Shown in pieces: positions 1 to 9,748 of a DNA stretch of 64,000 nt. The notes under the pieces were generated by a model. That model was not told where the DNA came from. It did not search any database and saw nothing but the letters and a program-made list of their open reading frames with translations. The position numbers and the translations under genes are program-made. Within the stretch, counting starts at the first letter, position 1, and each line of letters begins with the position of its first letter. Source of the DNA: an uncultured Bacteroidales bacterium (GTDB lineage Bacteria > Bacteroidota > Bacteroidia > Bacteroidales > UBA3663); contig CAJOLH010000018.1 in assembly GCA_905235375.1 (NCBI GenBank), positions 1 to 64,000 of the forward strand, in the 5' to 3' direction.

Positions 1-340
1 CTCCCGAGATAGTCCATTAAGTCCTTGAAGTCCGTAGAGAAAAAGAATAAGTCTGTAGAGATAAGAGGTCGAGACAAGGATCCGTTTTATCCGCCCAGTT
101 GTCGGCGAAGCAATGACCACTGGTCTCCCTTGGTCAAGCAGACAATCCGTGAGATTCGTGTGATCCGTGATCAAAAAACATCTAAAACACGTAAAGGATG
201 AAATACTATTCGTTGTTTTCGGAATACTAAAATACGATGGATGTAATTCTGAAAATGTCCGAATAATTTTTGTAGTCATTTCCGTCTTTTTCGATGTTGT
301 TATATAGAAGCAGTTTATCATCAATAAATAATTTAAAGAT
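1..340. other. Intergenic region, no gene seen
   Basis: No ORF, RNA or clear promoter was found. The first 60 bases carry loose repeats of an AGTCC-like unit similar in style to the low-complexity intergenic blocks elsewhere in the window. The stretch just before position 341 is AT-rich, as expected for a Bacteroidales 5' leader. Confidence 0.5.
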
Positions 341-1678
341 ATGAAAAGATCACTTTATAATCGATTACTTGAATGGAAAAATGACCCCTCAAGAAAGCCG
401 TTGGTTTTGGAAGGTGCACGTCAAGTAGGCAAAACATGGCTGCTCAAGGAATTCGGTAAAAACGAATACGATAATATAGTTTATGTGAATTTTCATGACG
501 ATCCCGATGCCCAAATTATTTTTCAGCAGAATCTAAAAGTTGATCGTATAATGGAATCATTGGAAACCATTACCCATCAAAAGATTGTCGCAGGAAAAAC
601 GTTGATTTTTATGGATGAGATTCAAGAGGCTCGTAGAGGATTGGACAGTTTGAAGTATTTCTGCGAAGATGCCAGAGAACAACATGTAGCTGTGGCTGGT
701 TCTCTACTTGGTACCACTCATCGAAAAGGCGAGTCATATCCAGTGGGCAAGGTGAATCTGCTTACATTGTATCCGATGAACTTCGAAGAGTTCTTGTGGG
801 CAAAGGGGGAGGAAAAGATTGCAGATATTCTCTGTCGGAATGACTGGGAGATGGCTAATTTGCTTGAGCCTAAGCTTCAAGAGTTGTTGAGGCAATATTA
901 TTTCGTTGGAGGTATGCCAGAGGCTGTCCTACAATATACGACAAAAGGAGATGTTAATAAGGTGCGCACAATACAACTTGAGATACTCAGGACATACGAT
1001 AATGATTTCGCCAAACACGCTGGCGAAGAAACAGAAAGAATTCGTATGATATGGGAGAGTATCCCTGCCCAATTAGCTAAAGAGAATAAGAAGTTTATCT
1101 ATGGGGCAGTCAAAGAGGGCGGAAGGGCGCGAGATTTCGAAATAGCTATCGAATGGTTGGTAAGGGCTGGCTTGGTTTATAAGATCCGTAGATGCAAGGT
1201 TCCCGAAATGCCTTTGAAATTTTATGAAGACTTTGATGCCTTCAAACTGTATCTGTTAGATGTTGGGTTACTTGGCGCTTTGTCGCAGGCATCTCCTCGG
1301 CTCATGCTTATCAGTAATGAAGTTTTCACAAGTTTCAAAGGGGCCTTCACCGAAAACTACGTCCTTGAACAATTAAAGACGTTAGATAATCTGCATGTCT
1401 ATTATTTCAGCAAAGACAATTCTACGCAAGAGGTTGACTTCCTTATTCAGACACAAGAGAGAGTTTTGCCCATTGAGGTGAAAGCAGAAGAGAATGTAAA
1501 AAGCAAATCCTTGAGGCAATTTGTCACCATTGATCATGCCGATAAAAATCTCAAAGGTCTCCGTTGTTCCATGAAACCCTATATTGATCAAGGTTGGATG
1601 GAGAACATTCCTCTATATGGTATTCTCGGCTATATGAGCCAACTATTGCAAAAGGAAAGATTCATCTACACATCATAA
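341..1678 (+). CDS. ATP-binding protein, AAA_14 / DUF4143 family
   Basis: The 445-residue protein starts at an ATG. It has a Walker A motif near residues 25-32 (GARQVGKT), a Walker B stretch (IFMDEIQ) near residue 90, and a C-terminal DUF4143-like part containing EVDFLI and PIEVKA, which resembles a PD-(D/E)XK nuclease core. This is the common, multi-copy ATPase family of Bacteroidales whose exact role is unknown; it is often found near accessory DNA and has been likened to toxin or defence-linked ATPases. It stands alone here, 12 bases before a decayed CRISPR repeat. Family assignment is secure from motifs; any link to the CRISPR locus is only positional. Confidence 0.9.
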   Translation: MKRSLYNRLLEWKNDPSRKPLVLEGARQVGKTWLLKEFGKNEYDNIVYVNFHDDPDAQIIFQQNLKVDRIMESLETITHQKIVAGKTLIFMDEIQEARRGLDSLKYFCEDAREQHVAVAGSLLGTTHRKGESYPVGKVNLLTLYPMNFEEFLWAKGEEKIADILCRNDWEMANLLEPKLQELLRQYYFVGGMPEAVLQYTTKGDVNKVRTIQLEILRTYDNDFAKHAGEETERIRMIWESIPAQLAKENKKFIYGAVKEGGRARDFEIAIEWLVRAGLVYKIRRCKVPEMPLKFYEDFDAFKLYLLDVGLLGALSQASPRLMLISNEVFTSFKGAFTENYVLEQLKTLDNLHVYYFSKDNSTQEVDFLIQTQERVLPIEVKAEENVKSKSLRQFVTIDHADKNLKGLRCSMKPYIDQGWMENIPLYGILGYMSQLLQKERFIYTS

Positions 1679-1689
1679 ATGGTATAATG

Positions 1690-1734
1690 GTTGTAAATTT
1701 GAGAATTTAGTATATTTGCGTAGGCAATAACAAC
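1690..1734 (+). repeat. Solitary degenerate CRISPR repeat
   Basis: These 45 bases match the array repeat over its last 35 bases (TTGAGAATTTAGTATATTTG, then GCGTAGGCAATAACAAC) and its first five (GTTGT). The segment that pairs with tracrRNA is altered and 3 nt shorter. It lies 1.8 kb left of the first intact repeat, with two HTH genes in between. No second repeat follows at spacer distance. The TATATTTG promoter box is kept, but the TTG box is only 17 nt away instead of 20. Confidence 0.9.
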
Positions 1735-1849
1735 AGAAAGTGGGCGATGGATAAAGTTCATGGATGATGATTTTGGTAGATGGGTGTGGCAATAATGCGG
1801 AGAAAGGATAAAAAGATATAGGGATAAATTGTAATTTTACAAGGTTATT

Positions 1850-1879
1850 TTGCGAATATTACGCATATTACTATATTTG
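1850..1879 (+). promoter_or_regulatory. Bacteroidetes-type promoter for the HTH gene pair
   Basis: TTG at 1850-1852 and TATATTTG at 1872-1879 are separated by 19 nt, matching the known -33/-7 consensus of Bacteroidetes. Transcription would start near 1886, about 30 nt before the first HTH gene. No comparable promoter is visible before the second copy, so both copies are probably cotranscribed and may read into the CRISPR array. Confidence 0.7.
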
Positions 1880-1916
1880 CAGCGAGAAAATGAATTCACC
1901 ATAAAATAACCAAAGC

Positions 1917-2651
1917 ATGAGAAGAAGGAAGAAGAAAGAAACTGAATGTGAAGAACTGCTTGACCTGTTTGCCCAAAGAGTGAGGGAGCTGTGCGCCGAG
2001 CGCAACCTGCCGCTCAAGGAACTGGCTGAAAGGATGGGGATCACCTATCTGGGAATGTCGCCCCTCCTTAAGTCAGGCCGCTCGGCGGCTACGGTGAGGA
2101 CGATGAGGTCGTATGCCGAGGCGCTGGACGTGCCCATCTGGGAACTGCTGCACAAGTGCGAGGTGTCGGGCACGACAAAGAGAAAGGGTGTAAGCGGACG
2201 AAGAACCTACACCTGCCCGCATTGCGGACAGACCCTCAATATGGAGCTGCGAGTGAGGGACAGCGAAACCGTCGAAGAGGAAACCATCCCAACCCGCAAA
2301 GGAGACATAACGGATGAGGGTTTCCTGCACCAGCGCGTCAAGGAGATTGTCAAAGAGAGGGGATTGACGATGAAGGAACTTGGAGAAAGATGTGGTATGC
2401 GTAAGAACGGCACACCTGTCAATCTGTCGAGCAATGTCAGTCTTCGCACATTGTGGAAATTGGCGAAAGGACTTGGTGTTGAGCCATGGGAGCTGACGAC
2501 CTATCCTGAATGTGTGGAGCGGGAGACGAAGCGCAGACGCGATGAGCACCCGATAGACCGCATCATGTGGCTCAGAGGGATGGTGCTTTGCCCAGCGTGC
2601 AGGAAGGAATTCACGTTCTCGATCAACCTGAGCGACGGGGATGGGGAGTGA
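1917..2651 (+). CDS. Double HTH (XRE-like) protein with two CxxC motifs, copy 1
   Basis: The 244-residue protein has two similar halves. Residues 17-80 form an XRE/Cro-like helix-turn-helix (LKELAERMGITY), followed by C100PHC103; residues 136-195 form a second HTH, followed by C225PAC228. The four cysteines could make one shared zinc site or two half sites. Small Bacteroidales regulators with a single HTH and a terminal CPxCG ribbon are familiar; this looks like an internal duplication of that type. The gene lies between a decayed CRISPR repeat and the active array, with its own promoter. A DNA-binding regulator is the likely role; regulation of the CRISPR locus is a guess from position. Confidence 0.8.
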   Translation: MRRRKKKETECEELLDLFAQRVRELCAERNLPLKELAERMGITYLGMSPLLKSGRSAATVRTMRSYAEALDVPIWELLHKCEVSGTTKRKGVSGRRTYTCPHCGQTLNMELRVRDSETVEEETIPTRKGDITDEGFLHQRVKEIVKERGLTMKELGERCGMRKNGTPVNLSSNVSLRTLWKLAKGLGVEPWELTTYPECVERETKRRRDEHPIDRIMWLRGMVLCPACRKEFTFSINLSDGDGE

Positions 2652-2773
2652 TACGCGGATGATACGCGGATGATGAACTACGCGCGTGTGCGCATTAACT
2701 TACGCGTGTGCGCATTAACTTATAGGTTAACTTAGAGGATAAAGAAAATAATTCACTATAAAATAACCAAAGC
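2652..2773 (+). repeat. Inter-HTH spacer with tandem 20-bp repeat
   Basis: Two exact tandem 20-bp copies (CGCGTGTGCGCATTAACTTA) lie at 2683-2702 and 2703-2722, preceded by two copies of an 11-bp unit (TACGCGGATGA). The last ~25 bases before the second ATG repeat the leader of copy 1 with one change, so the gene duplication included the ribosome-binding region. The tandem units could be operators for the HTH proteins, but nothing in the sequence proves it. Confidence 0.7.
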
Positions 2774-3505
2774 ATGAGAAGAAAGAAGAAAGAAACTGAA
2801 TGTGAAGAACTGCTTGACCTGTTTGCCCAAAGAGTGAGGGAACTGTGCGCCGAGCGCAACCTGCCGCTCAAGGAACTGGCTGAAAGGATGGGGATCACCT
2901 ATCTGGGAATGTCGCCCCTGCATAAGTCGAGCCGCACTGCCGCCACGGTGAGGACGATGAAGTCGTATGCCGAAGCACTGGACGTGCCCATCTGGGAACT
3001 GCTGCACAAGTGCGAGGTGTCGGGCGCGACAAAGAGGAAGGGCGTAAGCGGGCGAAGAGCCTACACCTGCCCGCATTGCGGACAGACCCTCAATATGGAG
3101 CTGCGGGTGAGGGACAGCGAAACCGTCGAAGAGGAAAACGCCCCAGCCCGCAAAGGAGACATAACGGATGAGGGTTTCCTGCGCCAGCGCGTCAAGGAGA
3201 TTGTCAAAGAGAGGGGATTGACGATGCGGGATTTTGCCGAACGATGCGGAATGGACACTAAGAGTATATATCTTTCCTTTGTCAATAATATCTCGCTTCG
3301 CACATTGTGGAAATTGGCAAAGGGGCTTGGTGTTGAGCCATGGGAGCTGACGACCTATCCTGAATGTGTGGAGCGGGAGACGAAGCGCCGCCGCGACGAG
3401 CACCCGATTGACCGCATCATATGGCTCAGGGGGATGGTGCTTTGCCCGGCGTGCAGGAGGGAGTTCACGTTCTCGGTCAATTTGAGCGACGGGGATGGGG
3501 AGTGA
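2774..3505 (+). CDS. Double HTH (XRE-like) protein with two CxxC motifs, copy 2
   Basis: The 243-residue paralogue of the preceding gene is nearly identical over most of its length, including both CxxC pairs and the first HTH, where only a few residues differ. The main difference is a block of about 25 residues around the second HTH recognition region: ERCGMDTKSIYLSF here versus ERCGMRKNGTPVNL in copy 1. This suggests that the two copies bind different sites through the second HTH. The stop codon is 19 nt before the first CRISPR repeat with no terminator between them, so its transcript may enter the array. Confidence 0.8.
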   Translation: MRRKKKETECEELLDLFAQRVRELCAERNLPLKELAERMGITYLGMSPLHKSSRTAATVRTMKSYAEALDVPIWELLHKCEVSGATKRKGVSGRRAYTCPHCGQTLNMELRVRDSETVEEENAPARKGDITDEGFLRQRVKEIVKERGLTMRDFAERCGMDTKSIYLSFVNNISLRTLWKLAKGLGVEPWELTTYPECVERETKRRRDEHPIDRIIWLRGMVLCPACRREFTFSVNLSDGDGE

Positions 3506-3525
3506 GGGGATGATGAGTGATACGG

Positions 3526-3556
3526 TTGTGACTTGCTTGAGAATTTAGTATATTTG
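3526..3556 (+). promoter_or_regulatory. Repeat-embedded promoter (present in each of the 79 repeats)
   Basis: In the first repeat TTG lies at 3526-3528 and TATATTTG at 3549-3556, 20 nt apart, an exact match to the Bacteroidetes consensus. A start about 7 nt downstream would place the crRNA 5' end some 9-10 nt before the spacer. Neisseria type II-C arrays are known to use repeat-internal promoters; the same logic appears here with Bacteroidetes boxes. Activity is inferred from sequence only. Confidence 0.7.
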
Positions 3557-6500
3557 CGTAGGCAATAACAACAAACTCCTCACGGGCATAGGCCTCCGAG
3601 CGTTGTGACTTGCTTGAGAATTTAGTATATTTGCGTAGGCAATAACAACGTTAGGCACTAACGGGTTGTCAAAGGCACTGTTGTGACTTGCTTGAGAATT
3701 TAGTATATTTGCGTAGGCAATAACAACGTTTCAATCGAACGATTTACTTCTAACTATGTTGTGACTTGCTTGAGAATTTAGTATATTTGCGTAGGCAATA
3801 ACAACCTCCTGCTTTATCACGCTTTCTCACACACGGTTGTGACTTGCTTGAGAATTTAGTATATTTGCGTAGGCAATAACAACCATCTCATCAAGAAGAA
3901 CGTTAAACCGACCGTTGTGACTTGCTTGAGAATTTAGTATATTTGCGTAGGCAATAACAACCAGATACAAGAGGAGTGATCTTCACTCGCGTTGTGACTT
4001 GCTTGAGAATTTAGTATATTTGCGTAGGCAATAACAACGAACAAGGGATTCAGGATCCTTACCATGCTGTTGTGACTTGCTTGAGAATTTAGTATATTTG
4101 CGTAGGCAATAACAACAACCGCCGTTATCAACTCAACCGCCGCCGAGTTGTGACTTGCTTGAGAATTTAGTATATTTGCGTAGGCAATAACAACGATTCC
4201 ACTTTACACTTGACCCGTGTGCGAGTTGTGACTTGCTTGAGAATTTAGTATATTTGCGTAGGCAATAACAACAGGCGAAGAGTTATCTACTCCATATCCA
4301 TAGTTGTGACTTGCTTGAGAATTTAGTATATTTGCGTAGGCAATAACAACACATACACAAACGGCGCGTGGTCGCATTGGGTTGTGACTTGCTTGAGAAT
4401 TTAGTATATTTGCGTAGGCAATAACAACAAATGTGCCTTCCGTTGTGGATATCCACTAGTTGTGACTTGCTTGAGAATTTAGTATATTTGCGTAGGCAAT
4501 AACAACTACGGGCAGACATACGGCAACATCGACCGTTGTGACTTGCTTGAGAATTTAGTATATTTGCGTAGGCAATAACAACCCAACTTTCGGTTGGATA
4601 GTATTAAGAATGGTTGTGACTTGCTTGAGAATTTAGTATATTTGCGTAGGCAATAACAACTACACGGCCATGACGGGGCAGCGGATGCAGGGTTGTGACT
4701 TGCTTGAGAATTTAGTATATTTGCGTAGGCAATAACAACTCGGAGTCAAAGGATTATCCCAAGCAGAGGGTTGTGACTTGCTTGAGAATTTAGTATATTT
4801 GCGTAGGCAATAACAACGTGTGCCCGTTGTAGGAGCTCGATACGCTTGTTGTGACTTGCTTGAGAATTTAGTATATTTGCGTAGGCAATAACAACGTTCC
4901 TGGCAATGCTTGAATCACGATTGTGGTTGTGACTTGCTTGAGAATTTAGTATATTTGCGTAGGCAATAACAACTTTCTTTGTTTCGTTTTCTTCACACCA
5001 GCTGTTGTGACTTGCTTGAGAATTTAGTATATTTGCGTAGGCAATAACAACCGCCAATGTTTACACCACTCGCTCCGCTGCGTTGTGACTTGCTTGAGAA
5101 TTTAGTATATTTGCGTAGGCAATAACAACCTCAATGCCATCAAGGGCATGGTGAGTGATGTTGTGACTTGCTTGAGAATTTAGTATATTTGCGTAGGCAA
5201 TAACAACGTGACGATGGTGTCGCCGTAGAGGTTGCTTGTTGTGACTTGCTTGAGAATTTAGTATATTTGCGTAGGCAATAACAACGTAACCGTGAAGATA
5301 TCAAATTCATCGCATGTTGTGACTTGCTTGAGAATTTAGTATATTTGCGTAGGCAATAACAACGCCCTCAACTTCAACCGCGACTCAGACCTGGTTGTGA
5401 CTTGCTTGAGAATTTAGTATATTTGCGTAGGCAATAACAACAGTTTTTTCGATTTTTGACTCAACTCACAGTTGTGACTTGCTTGAGAATTTAGTATATT
5501 TGCGTAGGCAATAACAACATAGGCGGTGTAATCAAACCTCGCGAGGGGTTGTGACTTGCTTGAGAATTTAGTATATTTGCGTAGGCAATAACAACCGGAG
5601 TGGAAAGGTCGTTCCATCCGCGCGGTTGTGACTTGCTTGAGAATTTAGTATATTTGCGTAGGCAATAACAACAAAAGGAATCCAAAGCACTAAAGAAATT
5701 ACGTTGTGACTTGCTTGAGAATTTAGTATATTTGCGTAGGCAATAACAACTCATTGCCATGAATGTCAGAAATATCGACTGTTGTGACTTGCTTGAGAAT
5801 TTAGTATATTTGCGTAGGCAATAACAACTTTCGTTTTTGGCTTTTGTTGTTTGCCGCTGTTGTGACTTGCTTGAGAATTTAGTATATTTGCGTAGGCAAT
5901 AACAACCTGGATAGGCTCTACACGCTCAATCCTGACGTTGTGACTTGCTTGAGAATTTAGTATATTTGCGTAGGCAATAACAACTTGTGCCAGACGTAAT
6001 TGTAAGTTCCTTGGGTTGTGACTTGCTTGAGAATTTAGTATATTTGCGTAGGCAATAACAACGCCAAAGCCAATAATTTAGACCTAAGTGGAGTTGTGAC
6101 TTGCTTGAGAATTTAGTATATTTGCGTAGGCAATAACAACGTCTGAACGATTTGGCTTGTGCCTGATTCGTTGTGACTTGCTTGAGAATTTAGTATATTT
6201 GCGTAGGCAATAACAACTAAGGTTTATTTTTGGATATAAGGTTTACTGTTGTGACTTGCTTGAGAATTTAGTATATTTGCGTAGGCAATAACAACTACTT
6301 CCCGAATAGCGGGCTTATGTATTAGTTGTGACTTGCTTGAGAATTTAGTATATTTGCGTAGGCAATAACAACTTACAGCCATTTTTATACTATTACCGCA
6401 TAGTTGTGACTTGCTTGAGAATTTAGTATATTTGCGTAGGCAATAACAACGACCTCCGTCAGAACATCGGAGTGCCGCTCGTTGTGACTTGCTTGAGAAT

Positions 6501-9019
6501 TTAGTATATTTGCGTAGGCAATAACAACTACGGCTTCTGCTTTAATGATAGAACGGAGGTTGTGACTTGCTTGAGAATTTAGTATATTTGCGTAGGCAAT
6601 AACAACGGCATGAAGGTCTACGAGGCGGTACAGAGGGTTGTGACTTGCTTGAGAATTTAGTATATTTGCGTAGGCAATAACAACCGAATGACCAATCTGC
6701 CGTTGTTGTTGAGGTTGTGACTTGCTTGAGAATTTAGTATATTTGCGTAGGCAATAACAACTTCTTTCGTATTCGTCCTGTTTATGTTAAGTTGTGACTT
6801 GCTTGAGAATTTAGTATATTTGCGTAGGCAATAACAACAATAGAGGTTGAAATAACCATGATTTGACAGTTGTGACTTGCTTGAGAATTTAGTATATTTG
6901 CGTAGGCAATAACAACATTTCTTTTTCAAGAACTACATCTTCTGCTGTTGTGACTTGCTTGAGAATTTAGTATATTTGCGTAGGCAATAACAACTTTCGC
7001 CATTGTAGATATATCGATCTCCCTGTTGTGACTTGCTTGAGAATTTAGTATATTTGCGTAGGCAATAACAACTCGGTCAGGAGCGAGAAGTCACGTCAGA
7101 GCGTTGTGACTTGCTTGAGAATTTAGTATATTTGCGTAGGCAATAACAACACGGCTATTGACAATGATGTTATCCAACTAGTTGTGACTTGCTTGAGAAT
7201 TTAGTATATTTGCGTAGGCAATAACAACTGGCTCGCCAAATATTGCTTGACCTAAATCGTTGTGACTTGCTTGAGAATTTAGTATATTTGCGTAGGCAAT
7301 AACAACTAGGAGGAAGATGGGCAAAGAAGCATACCGGTTGTGACTTGCTTGAGAATTTAGTATATTTGCGTAGGCAATAACAACATTTGTTTCAGTGTCC
7401 CCGCCCGCGACTTTGTTGTGACTTGCTTGAGAATTTAGTATATTTGCGTAGGCAATAACAACAATGGCTGCTAAATGGTTACGTGTAGTTCAGTTGTGAC
7501 TTGCTTGAGAATTTAGTATATTTGCGTAGGCAATAACAACAGGCAAAGGTTTTCTTGTGTTTGCACCAGTGTTGTGACTTGCTTGAGAATTTAGTATATT
7601 TGCGTAGGCAATAACAACATGTTGCGTTCAGCAGTACCGAAATTGTTTGTTGTGACTTGCTTGAGAATTTAGTATATTTGCGTAGGCAATAACAACAGGT
7701 TGAGCGAATTAAAACGGAAATCACCGTTGTGACTTGCTTGAGAATTTAGTATATTTGCGTAGGCAATAACAACCCAAAGCCAGCAGAAACGAGCATGAAA
7801 GGCGTTGTGACTTGCTTGAGAATTTAGTATATTTGCGTAGGCAATAACAACCTTGCTCATCATTCAAGTCTTTTTGCGATGGGTTGTGACTTGCTTGAGA
7901 ATTTAGTATATTTGCGTAGGCAATAACAACATTTTATTTCAGCACTATCATTACTTATCTGTTGTGACTTGCTTGAGAATTTAGTATATTTGCGTAGGCA
8001 ATAACAACGGAATGAATAATCATCATCATAGTCGTGATGTTGTGACTTGCTTGAGAATTTAGTATATTTGCGTAGGCAATAACAACCGCGCGTGTAAAAG
8101 TTACTTAAAAAGTTATGTTGTGACTTGCTTGAGAATTTAGTATATTTGCGTAGGCAATAACAACAATTCCACCACTTTATGACGGTTGTGCGTGGTTGTG
8201 ACTTGCTTGAGAATTTAGTATATTTGCGTAGGCAATAACAACAAAATTTTAAGATATGTAATCTATAAATTAGTTGTGACTTGCTTGAGAATTTAGTATA
8301 TTTGCGTAGGCAATAACAACAGGATGCACTTCCTAAATGGGGTTGATTGCGTTGTGACTTGCTTGAGAATTTAGTATATTTGCGTAGGCAATAACAACCG
8401 GCGTTGTTGTTCACGTTGTTGTTGTTAAGTTGTGACTTGCTTGAGAATTTAGTATATTTGCGTAGGCAATAACAACCTCTTCGACGAAGAGACGGTCGGA
8501 ATCCAAGTTGTGACTTGCTTGAGAATTTAGTATATTTGCGTAGGCAATAACAACACAAAATCAAATATAAACTTTCAAACATTAGTTGTGACTTGCTTGA
8601 GAATTTAGTATATTTGCGTAGGCAATAACAACAACAAGATACAAAAGGCTATTGCTTGGCTTGTTGTGACTTGCTTGAGAATTTAGTATATTTGCGTAGG
8701 CAATAACAACTCCGACATCACAGGCTTCTCCTACACCGTGTTGTGACTTGCTTGAGAATTTAGTATATTTGCGTAGGCAATAACAACCGTGGTGGAGGCA
8801 TATTCCTTGGCAACAGTGTTGTGACTTGCTTGAGAATTTAGTATATTTGCGTAGGCAATAACAACCTCTTCATAGTCTTGTGCAACTTCGGGATGTTGTG
8901 ACTTGCTTGAGAATTTAGTATATTTGCGTAGGCAATAACAACAGTATATTACAGACCAACTGTTGCCATCTGTTGTGACTTGCTTGAGAATTTAGTATAT
9001 TTGCGTAGGCAATAACAAC

Positions 9020-9049
9020 TGGTCGAATCATACTCATTAGATTCTTTCC
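9020..9049 (+). repeat. Spacer 71, near-duplicate of spacer 78
   Basis: This 30-nt spacer starts TGGTCGAATCATACTCATTA and matches spacer 78 at 28 of 30 positions. The differences are at spacer positions 18 and 20. Seven repeat units separate the two. Confidence 0.95.
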
Positions 9050-9564
9050 GTTGTGACTTGCTTGAGAATTTAGTATATTTGCGTAGGCAATAACAACCAC
9101 CGATTCTTTATTGTCTTTCGCCGGGGCGTTGTGACTTGCTTGAGAATTTAGTATATTTGCGTAGGCAATAACAACTTTGAATGAAAACAAACGAAAACAG
9201 ACCCGTTGTGACTTGCTTGAGAATTTAGTATATTTGCGTAGGCAATAACAACAAACTCGTCAGACAATTCAACATTCAACATGTTGTGACTTGCTTGAGA
9301 ATTTAGTATATTTGCGTAGGCAATAACAACCCCCAATGCTTTGTATGGCGACTTCCTGCTGTTGTGACTTGCTTGAGAATTTAGTATATTTGCGTAGGCA
9401 ATAACAACTGTTATTTGATGATACAGAACCACTTCAAGGTTGTGACTTGCTTGAGAATTTAGTATATTTGCGTAGGCAATAACAACGGATGGTGATCGGA
9501 GGTTAATCCGAGTAATGTTGTGACTTGCTTGAGAATTTAGTATATTTGCGTAGGCAATAACAAC

Positions 9565-9594
9565 TGGTCGAATCATACTCAGTTGATTCTTTCC
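9565..9594 (+). repeat. Spacer 78 (last), near-duplicate of spacer 71
   Basis: This 30-nt spacer starts TGGTCGAATCATACTCAGTT and lies before the final repeat, next to the cas2-proximal flank. It differs from spacer 71 at two positions, suggesting independent capture from related targets rather than array duplication, since the neighbouring spacers are not shared. Confidence 0.95.
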
Positions 9595-9644
9595 GTTGTG
9601 ACTTGCTTGAGAATTTAGTATATTTGCGTAGGCAATAACAACTC

Positions 9645-9685
9645 ATTCCTTGTAATCCGTTGGATTATAAAGATATACAAGGAAT
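9645..9685. promoter_or_regulatory. Nested inverted repeat directly beside the last CRISPR repeat
   Basis: ATTCCTTGTA (9645-9654) and TACAAGGAAT (9676-9685) form a perfect 10-bp outer stem. TAATCC and GGATTA form an alternative or nested inner stem (9653-9658 / 9662-9667). The structure starts 3 nt after the last repeat, where a leader or integration-host recognition element could sit. It could also fold in the array transcript. Confidence 0.6.
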
Positions 9686-9718
9686 ATTAGGAAAGAAAAA
9701 AATGCTGCCTGCAACTGG

Positions 9719-9748
9719 GTCGAAACTGAACTATTTTTCAGTTTCGAC
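9719..9748. terminator. 12-bp hairpin between array and cas2
   Basis: GTCGAAACTGAA (9719-9730) pairs perfectly with TTCAGTTTCGAC (9737-9748) around a 6-nt loop and is followed on the plus strand by a T-rich stretch (TTTCCTATATTT). It lies where array transcription (plus) meets cas2 transcription (minus), so a bidirectional terminator is the simplest reading. An additional role in the leader is possible. Confidence 0.6.

Larger units (their letters stand above)
3525..9642 (+). CRISPR. Type II-C CRISPR array, 79 repeats and 78 spacers
   Basis: I located 79 repeats of 48 bp, first at 3525 and last at 9595, with spacers of 28-31 nt, mostly 30. All repeats read as identical, including both ends. 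The repeat begins GTTGTGACTTGCTTGAGA and ends GGCAATAACAAC. The crRNA strand is plus, because the first 18 repeat bases pair with the tracrRNA anti-repeat at 15621-15637. Each repeat carries TTG (repeat positions 2-4), 20 nt, then TATATTTG (positions 25-32). No spacer matching the rest of this window was noticed. The acquisition end is uncertain; the decayed outlying repeat on the left and the structured flank on the right favour the cas2 side. Confidence 0.99.

Noticed and set aside
3506-3524. Leader sequence left of the array
   Set aside because: Only 19 nt separate the HTH stop codon from the first repeat, with no AT-rich leader or promoter. The right flank is the better leader candidate.
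3934-9576. Minus-strand ORFs across the array encoding repeats of VVIAYANILNSQASHN or CCYCLRKYTKFSSKSQ
   Set aside because: They are translations of the 48-bp CRISPR repeat (a multiple of three) and variable spacers, with no start context or independent coding signal.
3525-9642. Self-targeting spacers
   Set aside because: Reading the spacers against the rest of this window by eye gave no long match. A full search of the genome was not possible, so absence elsewhere is not claimed.
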